Source of the DNA: CAXRGH01 sp964230195
Lineage (GTDB): Bacteria; Pseudomonadota; Gammaproteobacteria; Enterobacterales; Alteromonadaceae
Reading direction: 5' to 3'
DNA: 8,666 nucleotides
Assembly (NCBI GenBank): GCA_964230195.1
Contig: CAXRGH010000120.1
Coordinates: forward strand, 1 to 8,666
Part shown: positions 1 to 5,410 of the stretch, piece by piece
Layout of the letters: each line of letters opens with the position of its first letter
Numbering within the stretch: position 1 is the stretch's first letter
The notes under the pieces: generated by a model
Seen by the model: the letters and a program-made list of their open reading frames with translations, nothing else
What the model was told of the DNA's origin: nothing
Database searches by the model: none
Program-made: the position numbers and the translations under genes

Positions 1-355
1 GCAGGTAGATGCCTTCTCCACTGAACAATCAGGCTATGAAGCCACCAAACAATTAATAGAAAAAAAGGTGCCATTTGATGCCCTGTTTGGTGCCAGTGAT
101 TTAATTGCGATTGGCGCGATGCGAGCGTTGAAAGAAGCGGGGATTTCGGTACCAAAAGAAGTGGCGGTAGTCGGTTTTGATGATATTCCTCATGCCGAGT
201 TTTGTGCGCCACCGCTGACCACAATTAAGCAAGATACTAAGCAGGCGGGTGAAGTATTAGTGGAAACCTTGCTGGGTTTGATCAGAGGTGATGCAGCGAG
301 CACCACCTTGATACCGTGTCAGAAGGTTGTACGTCAATCGTGTCAACCGCGTTGA
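1..355 (+). CDS. LacI/PurR-family transcriptional regulator, C-terminal part (5' end outside window; probably MalR-like)
   Basis: The open frame runs in from the left edge (first full codon at base 2), leaving 117 residues of the sugar-binding domain. The DNA-binding helix-turn-helix is outside the window. Visible family hallmarks, in order, are the FGASDLIAIGAMRAL helix, VPKEVAVVGFDD, the PPLTTIKQD segment and a terminal VVRQSC, which is the usual end of LacI/GalR proteins. These proteins bind an effector sugar through a periplasmic-binding-protein-like fold and release or bind palindromic operators. A GTG at 68 should not be read as the start, because homologous sequence continues upstream of it without a stop. 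The neighbours are all alpha-glucan genes and two LacI-type operators lie at 3507-3548, so a maltose/maltodextrin regulator (MalR-like) is the natural inference; the ligand is not shown by the sequence. The last 13 bp overlap the convergent transporter gene. Confidence 0.93.
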   Translation, partial: QVDAFSTEQSGYEATKQLIEKKVPFDALFGASDLIAIGAMRALKEAGISVPKEVAVVGFDDIPHAEFCAPPLTTIKQDTKQAGEVLVETLLGLIRGDAASTTLIPCQKVVRQSCQPR

Positions 356-1770
356 TGGGCGCTATCATTAACAAACAATACCGCGATGGCTGCGGCTAAC
401 ATTGCAGCAGCCGCCAAATAGATGATCTGAATCACATTGTTGTCAAACAAATGAGTGACCAACCAACCTGCAGTCAAACCCGACACAATTTGCGGCGCCG
501 CAATCGTGAAATTAAATACTCCCATGTAGACCCCGGTTTTTTCCGGTGGCAACGCCCCCGCCAGAATGGCATACGGCATGGCTAATATAGCGGCCCACGC
601 AATACCAACACCTATCATAGGCAATAACAACCACACCGCCCCACTCGGTACTGAAACCTCAGTGATGAGCAAATTCAATTGCATCATATCGCCGCCGGGG
701 ATCAATCCAAAGCTGTAATAGCCCAATGCACCGAGGGCCAATGCACCTGCATAGACGATTTTTCGGCCAATGCGATTGGCAATCGGAGCCAGTAGTGCTG
801 CAGCAAATACCGCAAATAATGAATAGGCAGCAAACAATATCCCGACCCAGTCACCGGCTTGTCCTTTGGCAAGGTTTACCGCTGCCGGTACACTGCTGAC
901 GGTCGCCAAATAGTCAGGATCAAACCATTGAGTATCAATACCCCAGACTTGCTGAGTGATGGCAGAGGTGGTGTAAACCCACATAATGAACAGGGCAAAC
1001 CATGAAAAGAATTGTACAACCGCCAATTGCCTCATGGTTTTTGGCATAGATACTACCAAACAACCAAAATCTTTGAGTCTAGCTACGACACTACCCGCTG
1101 GTTTAGCAACCACTGTCTCCGCCTCGGGTGGATATTCTTTGGTTCGAATCACAGTCCATAGCACGGAGCCAAGTAACACCGTCGCGCCAATATAAAAGGC
1201 CCAAATCACTGACTCGGCAACCTGACCTTTTTCCGAGACATTATTCAAACCCACTACATTAGTTAAGATAAAGGGCAACATGGAGCCAATCACGGCGCCA
1301 ATATTAATCAATACCGCTTGGATTCCATAACCTTCATTCCGTTGCGATTCTGGTACCAAGTCTGCCACCAAAGAGCGAAACGGTTGAAAACTCACATTGA
1401 AGGAAGCGTCCATCAGGGCAAGCATCATGGCACCAAACAACATGGGTGCCATCACACTGACAAACAGCGGCGCATTGGGCATTAACAACATACCAATGGC
1501 CGCCGCAATAGCACCGAACAAAATATAAGGTTTTCTGCGACCTAGCCTATTCCAAGTACGGTCAGACGCCGCCCCTACGATCGGTTGAACAATCAGGCCC
1601 ATTAAAGGCGCAACAATCCAAAATAAAGAAAGGGAGTGAAGATCAGCGCCAAGGTCCGTTAGGATACGACTAACATTGGCGTTTTGCAGCGCAAAACCAA
1701 ACTGTACACCGAGGAAGCCAAAACTGACATTCCACATTTGCCAAAACGAAAGTGATGGTTTCTGCTGCAT
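343..1770 (-). CDS. MFS sugar transporter, maltose/maltooligosaccharide type (SLC45/GPH-like)
   Basis: A 475-residue polytopic inner-membrane protein of about twelve hydrophobic segments, the usual size for this family. It is read as a cation-coupled importer of maltose or short maltooligosaccharides. The inter-helix motif DRTWNRLGRRKPY (residues 70-82) and the C-terminal block WAAILAMPYAILAGALP (392-408) followed by GVYMGVFNF (413-421) are typical of bacterial maltose transporters related to SLC45 sucrose carriers. A longer central loop (about 208-245) separates the two six-helix halves. The ATG is preceded by AGGAA (1776-1780 complement) five bases upstream, and this Shine-Dalgarno site touches the TAA of the upstream alpha-glucosidase, so the two are co-transcribed and probably translationally coupled. 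The pairing with a cytoplasmic alpha-glucosidase supports import of intact oligosaccharides. Substrate is inferred; sucrose or another alpha-glucoside remains possible. Confidence 0.9.
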   Translation of the reverse strand: MQQKPSLSFWQMWNVSFGFLGVQFGFALQNANVSRILTDLGADLHSLSLFWIVAPLMGLIVQPIVGAASDRTWNRLGRRKPYILFGAIAAAIGMLLMPNAPLFVSVMAPMLFGAMMLALMDASFNVSFQPFRSLVADLVPESQRNEGYGIQAVLINIGAVIGSMLPFILTNVVGLNNVSEKGQVAESVIWAFYIGATVLLGSVLWTVIRTKEYPPEAETVVAKPAGSVVARLKDFGCLVVSMPKTMRQLAVVQFFSWFALFIMWVYTTSAITQQVWGIDTQWFDPDYLATVSSVPAAVNLAKGQAGDWVGILFAAYSLFAVFAAALLAPIANRIGRKIVYAGALALGALGYYSFGLIPGGDMMQLNLLITEVSVPSGAVWLLLPMIGVGIAWAAILAMPYAILAGALPPEKTGVYMGVFNFTIAAPQIVSGLTAGWLVTHLFDNNVIQIIYLAAAAMLAAAIAVLFVNDSAHQRG

Positions 1771-1779
1771 ACTGATTCC

Positions 1780-3402
1780 TTATTCAGTGACGTAAGCTAA
1801 GCCAAACGGTGGCAAGGTCAGACTCGGCCCATCAAGCGTCGCTCCCTCAAAACCATGACCGTCAAGCAAGCCAAAGTTGCCTGTACTGGGTAATGTAACC
1901 GTGACAGCTTCATTTGAAAAGTTAAACGCACATAATACGGTGTCGTCACCATAAACGCGTTTAAAGCTTAAGACACTGGGTAGCAGGTCAAAGAATTCAA
2001 TATCACCATATTGCAAACAAGGCTGGTGTTTGCGCCAATGAATGAAATGCTTATAGGCATTCAGCACAGAACCTTCAGTGTACTCTTGCTCGCTCACTGC
2101 TTGTGATTGATGTTGTTCGGCAATCGGTAGCCAGATATCATCATGAGCGGAAAAACCGGCATTGTCGGCGTCAGCATCCCATGGCATGGGTGTCCTGCAT
2201 CCATCTCGACCTTTAAACGTTGGCCAAAAAGCGATCCCAAATGGGTCTTGCAATGACTCAAACGGCACCGACGCTTCGGTAAGGCCTAACTCCTCTCCTT
2301 GATAGACACAAACACTGCCTCGGAGGGAAACAATCATGGCATTCAACATTTTCACGTGAGCCGGGTCAGGTGATTCGCCTCCCCAACGTGATGCCACTCG
2401 TGCAACATCATGATTACCAATAGCCCAGCAAGGCCATCCGTCTTTCATGTAGCTTTCTAATGCACTCACCGTATTGCCGATATAAGCCGGTGTATTATCT
2501 TCCGTTAATAGTTCGAAACTGTAAGCCATGTGCAGTCGCTTGTTCTCAGCTGTGTATTCCGCCATTGACTTCAAAGAATCCTCACTGGATATCTCACCGA
2601 GAGTCACCGTGTTTGGATACTGATCAATTAACTCGCGCAGTTCACACAAGAAATCCAACATTTCTGGCTGCGTGTTGTTGTAGTAATGGTATTGGAAGGC
2701 ATAAGGATTATCTTCACTGAACCCTCTACCTTGTCTGTCTTCGGGGGCCTTTGCTGGGTTGTCGCGAAGCAACTTATCATGGAAACAAAAGTTAATGGCA
2801 TCCAAACGGAAACCATCAACACCCAGCTCCAGCCAAAACTTTACATTATCCATCACATGAGCACGTACTTCTGGGTGATGGAAATTTAAATCCGGTTGTT
2901 GTGTGAGAAAATTATGCAAATAATACTGTTGGCGACGTGGCTCCCATTGCCATGCAACACCACCAAAAATCGACAGCCAATTATTCGGTGGACTACCGTC
3001 TGGTTTAGCATCTGCCCATACATACCAATCTGCTTTTGGGTTCGTTCTATCTTCTCTACTTTCTAAAAACCATGCATGCTCGTCAGAAGTGTGGCTGAGC
3101 ACTTGGTCAATAATGATCTTAAGATTGAGTTCCTTAGCTTTGGCCATTAAGTCGGTGAAGTCATCCATGTTACCAAACAAGGGGTCAACATCACGGTAGT
3201 CACTAATGTCATAACCAAAATCTTTCATTGGCGATTTAAAAAACGGAGACAGCCAGATACCATCAACTCCAAGGGATTTGATGTAGGGCATTTTTTCGAT
3301 TACGCCGCGTAAATCGCCCACACCGTCATTATTCGCATCCATAAAGCTGCGAGGATAAACTTGATAAATGACAGCGCCGCGCCACCATGGTTGTTGAGCC
3401 AT
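1780..3402 (-). CDS. Cytoplasmic alpha-glucosidase, GH13 (subfamily 23-like)
   Basis: A 540-residue GH13 enzyme with no signal peptide, so it should act in the cytoplasm on imported maltose and maltooligosaccharides, releasing glucose from the non-reducing end. The start MAQQPWWRGAVIYQVYPRSF is the classical N-terminus of oligo-1,6-/alpha-glucosidases. It is followed by the metal-binding loop DANNDGVGDLRG (22-33), region I IIIDQVLSHTSDEH (96-109), nucleophile Asp201 in GVDGFRLDAINF, acid/base Glu270 in TLGEISSED, and Asp332 in IGNHDVARVASRWG. All catalytic residues are intact. From memory the sequence closely resembles the Halomonas H11 alpha-glucosidase of GH13_23, including FGYDISDYRDVDP, NNWLSIFGG and GRDGCRTPMPW; subfamily assignment needs a database check. 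The ATG has AAAGG (3411-3415 complement) eight bases upstream. It is the first gene of a leftward operon with the sugar transporter. Confidence 0.94.
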   Translation of the reverse strand: MAQQPWWRGAVIYQVYPRSFMDANNDGVGDLRGVIEKMPYIKSLGVDGIWLSPFFKSPMKDFGYDISDYRDVDPLFGNMDDFTDLMAKAKELNLKIIIDQVLSHTSDEHAWFLESREDRTNPKADWYVWADAKPDGSPPNNWLSIFGGVAWQWEPRRQQYYLHNFLTQQPDLNFHHPEVRAHVMDNVKFWLELGVDGFRLDAINFCFHDKLLRDNPAKAPEDRQGRGFSEDNPYAFQYHYYNNTQPEMLDFLCELRELIDQYPNTVTLGEISSEDSLKSMAEYTAENKRLHMAYSFELLTEDNTPAYIGNTVSALESYMKDGWPCWAIGNHDVARVASRWGGESPDPAHVKMLNAMIVSLRGSVCVYQGEELGLTEASVPFESLQDPFGIAFWPTFKGRDGCRTPMPWDADADNAGFSAHDDIWLPIAEQHQSQAVSEQEYTEGSVLNAYKHFIHWRKHQPCLQYGDIEFFDLLPSVLSFKRVYGDDTVLCAFNFSNEAVTVTLPSTGNFGLLDGHGFEGATLDGPSLTLPPFGLAYVTE

Positions 3403-3410
3403 TATACTTA

Positions 3411-3415
3411 CCTTT
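3411..3415 (-). promoter_or_regulatory. Ribosome binding site of the alpha-glucosidase
   Basis: On the minus strand AAAGG lies eight bases before the ATG at 3402 and fixes that start. It sits at the edge of a 9-bp arm (3412-3420) that is complementary to 3472-3480 in the leader, so it may be maskable. Confidence 0.7.
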
Positions 3416-3480
3416 ATCCTGATCGGGCTGTTCCAAAAAAAACAGTGATCATTGATTTTTATTTGAGTGCTAGGATAAAG
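3412..3480 (-). repeat. Inverted repeat in the alpha-glucosidase leader (possible SD-masking fold)
   Basis: CTTTATCCT at 3412-3420 and AGGATAAAG at 3472-3480 are exact reverse complements. In the leftward transcript the distal arm would read CUUUAUCCU and the proximal arm AGGAUAAAG, which contains most of the Shine-Dalgarno site. Inside lie GATC/GATC (3421-3424 with 3447-3450) and CTGTT/AACAG (3428-3432 with 3441-3445), which could nest within the outer stem. The arms are seen directly. A regulatory fold is inference, and it only forms if transcription starts upstream of 3480. Confidence 0.35.
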
Positions 3481-3500
3481 TTCGCATTGATTTGGTGCAA

Positions 3501-3529
3501 TGGAAGTGCATACGTATGCATAACATAAT
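3501..3529 (+). promoter_or_regulatory. Candidate promoter of the rightward amylase/pullulanase operon
   Basis: CATAAT at 3524-3529 matches five of six bases of the -10 consensus, with a poor -35 (TGGAAG, 3501-3506) at 17 bp. Operator 1 would lie in the spacer and operator 2 over the start near 3536, leaving a leader of about 80 bases. The weak -35 keeps this tentative. Confidence 0.3.
3507..3520. promoter_or_regulatory. LacI-family operator 1 (perfect 14-bp palindrome)
   Basis: TGCATACGTATGCA is a perfect palindrome with a central CG, the form expected for LacI/GalR-type regulators. It lies between the divergent alpha-glucosidase and amylase operons, and a LacI-type regulator gene closes the same locus, so that protein is the likely ligand. 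Binding is inferred. Confidence 0.75.
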
Positions 3530-3550
3530 GGCAGTGCATACGTATGTAAT
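3522..3550 (-). promoter_or_regulatory. Candidate promoter of the leftward alpha-glucosidase/transporter operon
   Basis: On the minus strand ATTACA (complement of 3545-3550) and TATGTT (complement of 3522-3527) are 17 bp apart, each matching four of six sigma-70 consensus bases. The start would fall near 3515 inside operator 1, and the -35 overlaps operator 2, a layout suited to repression. A weaker alternative lies at 3472-3500 (TTGCAC, 17 bp, TATCCT). Confidence 0.4.
3535..3548. promoter_or_regulatory. LacI-family operator 2 (near-palindrome)
   Basis: TGCATACGTATGTA differs from operator 1 at one base and keeps the same left half and central CG. The two centres are 28 bp apart, and the similarity extends leftward (GGAAG versus GGCAG before TGCATA), making an imperfect 17-bp direct repeat at 3502-3518 and 3530-3546. 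Two sites suggest cooperative binding to a pair of regulator dimers. Confidence 0.7.
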
Positions 3551-3616
3551 GATCATGGTATTTCACTTAACTTCAGTTAGTATTTTTTCGTCCGTCACAA
3601 CAAGAGAATAATAGCA

Positions 3617-5404
3617 ATGGCGCAAGTTACACTGAATTCATCGGCAGTCTTTTTACATCGCACAGTCACCATACTGTGCGGATTATTACTCACTGCCTGT
3701 TTATCACAATCGGGGGCATTACACACTGATGCTTCAACCGTTAGCAATGAAACGCTGGTAAACAAAGAACTACCAGGTAATGAAATTCCCTACCAACAGC
3801 GCTCCATACAAGATGAAGTCTTCTATTTTGTGTTACCCGACCGTTTTGCCAACGGTGATACCAGTAACGATAATGGTGCCCCATCTGGTATTTCTTCTGG
3901 CGGTTTCGATCCGTCCCATGCTATGAGTTTTCACGGTGGGGACGTAAGAGGATTGCAACAGAAACTTCCCTATCTGAAGGCACTCGGTATTACTTCTATT
4001 TGGCTAACACCCATTCTACGAAACCAAGCGAAACAAGGCGAAATCACGGGCTATCATGGTTATTGGGTACTGGACTTCACCCAAATAGATCCGCACCTTG
4101 GTAGTAATGAAGATTTAGAAAACTTTATCAATGCCGCTCACGACAACAACATGAAAGTGTTCTTTGACATCATCACCAACCACACTGCTGATGTTATCAA
4201 GTTTACCGAGTGTCATGGCGAAGATGGCTCAGGCTGGTCCGAAAGTGGTTCACCTTGCCCCTACATCAGCCTAGCAGAAATGGCAGACGGAAAGTCTTAC
4301 ACCACCATCTTGCCCGTGGGTACAGAAAATTTAAAAACACCGGCGTGGTTAAATGATCCCGTTCACTACCACAATCAAGGCGATTCTACATTTGAAGGGG
4401 AAAATTCATTAAACGGTGACTTTTTTGGTCTAGACGATTTGAAGACTGAATCACCGGCTGTTGTTGATGGCATGATTGAGATTTACAAAAATATCATCAC
4501 TCAATTCAAACCCGATGGCTTCCGAATTGATACGGTAAAACACGTGAACACGGAATTTTGGCAAGCGTTTTCACCGGCCTTAATGGCACATGCGCAAGCC
4601 TTGGGTATAGATAACTTCTTTATGTTCGGCGAAGTGTATGATTTTGAGCCAAAACGCTTAGGATCCTTCACCACTGACGCAAAATTGCCATCGGTGTTAG
4701 ACTTTGCACTACAGTCTGCGCTCGTTGATGTGTTTGCAAAACAACAAGGAACTGCACGATTCAGTGCTATTTTTAGTCAAGACCACTACTACCGCGATGC
4801 CAATCAACTACTGACATTTGCTGGCAATCATGACATGGGTCGCTTTGGTTATTATGTCAATCAGCAAACTCAGTTAACCGAGGAACAAAAAGTAGCAGCA
4901 ATGGAATTAGCCCACGCCTTTCTCTTTTTTGCCCGAGGTGTACCTGTCATTTATTATGGTGATGAACAAGGATTTGTTGGCTACGGTAATGACAAAGGCG
5001 CAAGACAAGATATGATGCCATCAAAAGTAGCGGAAGATAGGGATCTACCGCTACTTGCTAACACCAAAACGACTGCCGACGACAACTTTGATACCACCAG
5101 TTACTTTTTCCGAGCTTATGCAGATTTTGCCGCGTTATATCAACAGTTACCTGCGCTGCGCCACGGAAAGCAAAAAGTCATTATGGGTGAGTCTGACGGA
5201 GGCACATTTGCGTTTACTCGGTCCACAAACGATAGCCAACTGCTGGTTGTATTTAATGCAGGCCTCAGCAGTATCACCAAACAGCTGCCAACGAATACAA
5301 CCAATGCACGTTATGTGAAGCACGCTGGTGAACTAGCAACTCTGTCCGCCAATGGCATTATTAGTATGCCTGCGCAGTCTTTTGCTATTTTTGAAATTAA
5401 GTAG
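3617..5404 (+). CDS. Lipoprotein alpha-amylase family enzyme (GH13)
   Basis: A 595-residue GH13 enzyme that should hydrolyse alpha-1,4 bonds of starch, glycogen or maltodextrins at the cell envelope. Residues 1-28 form a lipoprotein signal: Arg15, a hydrophobic stretch and lipobox LTAC with Cys28. The next residue is Leu, not Asp, so by the enteric sorting rule it should reach the outer membrane. A polar linker (29-65) leads to the barrel: VLPDRFANGDTSND (72-85, metal-binding type), YHGYW (146-150), region I FFDIITNHT (182-190), nucleophile Asp305 in GFRIDTVKHV, acid/base Glu339 in FGEVYDF, and Asp406 in FAGNHDMGRF. The triad is complete. A GARQDMM motif (461-467) and a short C-terminal beta domain follow. 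The ATG has AAGAGA at 3602-3607, nine bases upstream. The exact GH13 subfamily is not clear to me; cyclodextrinase- or MalS-like specificity is possible. It is first in an operon with the pullulanase. Confidence 0.9.
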   Translation: MAQVTLNSSAVFLHRTVTILCGLLLTACLSQSGALHTDASTVSNETLVNKELPGNEIPYQQRSIQDEVFYFVLPDRFANGDTSNDNGAPSGISSGGFDPSHAMSFHGGDVRGLQQKLPYLKALGITSIWLTPILRNQAKQGEITGYHGYWVLDFTQIDPHLGSNEDLENFINAAHDNNMKVFFDIITNHTADVIKFTECHGEDGSGWSESGSPCPYISLAEMADGKSYTTILPVGTENLKTPAWLNDPVHYHNQGDSTFEGENSLNGDFFGLDDLKTESPAVVDGMIEIYKNIITQFKPDGFRIDTVKHVNTEFWQAFSPALMAHAQALGIDNFFMFGEVYDFEPKRLGSFTTDAKLPSVLDFALQSALVDVFAKQQGTARFSAIFSQDHYYRDANQLLTFAGNHDMGRFGYYVNQQTQLTEEQKVAAMELAHAFLFFARGVPVIYYGDEQGFVGYGNDKGARQDMMPSKVAEDRDLPLLANTKTTADDNFDTTSYFFRAYADFAALYQQLPALRHGKQKVIMGESDGGTFAFTRSTNDSQLLVVFNAGLSSITKQLPTNTTNARYVKHAGELATLSANGIISMPAQSFAIFEIK

Positions 5405-5410
5405 CCAGCC

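Noticed and set aside
68..70. GTG as the start of a short LacI-like protein
   Set aside because: Sugar-binding-domain sequence continues upstream in frame to the window edge, so this is an internal Val codon of a longer gene.
986..1195. Plus-strand open frame opposite the transporter gene
   Set aside because: No recognisable family, no convincing ribosome site, and it lies wholly antisense to a well-supported membrane protein.
2460..2889. Open frames on both strands inside the alpha-glucosidase gene
   Set aside because: They run through the conserved GH13 coding region in other frames and show no domain or composition of their own.
3548..3567. Possible CRP site (AATGA ... TTTCACT)
   Set aside because: The half-sites are about ten bases apart instead of six and each is degenerate, so it does not fit the CRP pattern.
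3568..3579. TAACTTCAGTTA inverted repeat followed by T-rich bases, as an attenuator of the amylase operon
   Set aside because: The stem is only 5 bp of mostly A-T pairs with a 2-base loop, too small to be a stable terminator hairpin.
5055..5318. Second open frame within the amylase gene
   Set aside because: Out-of-frame shadow of the C-terminal part of the amylase with no start signal.
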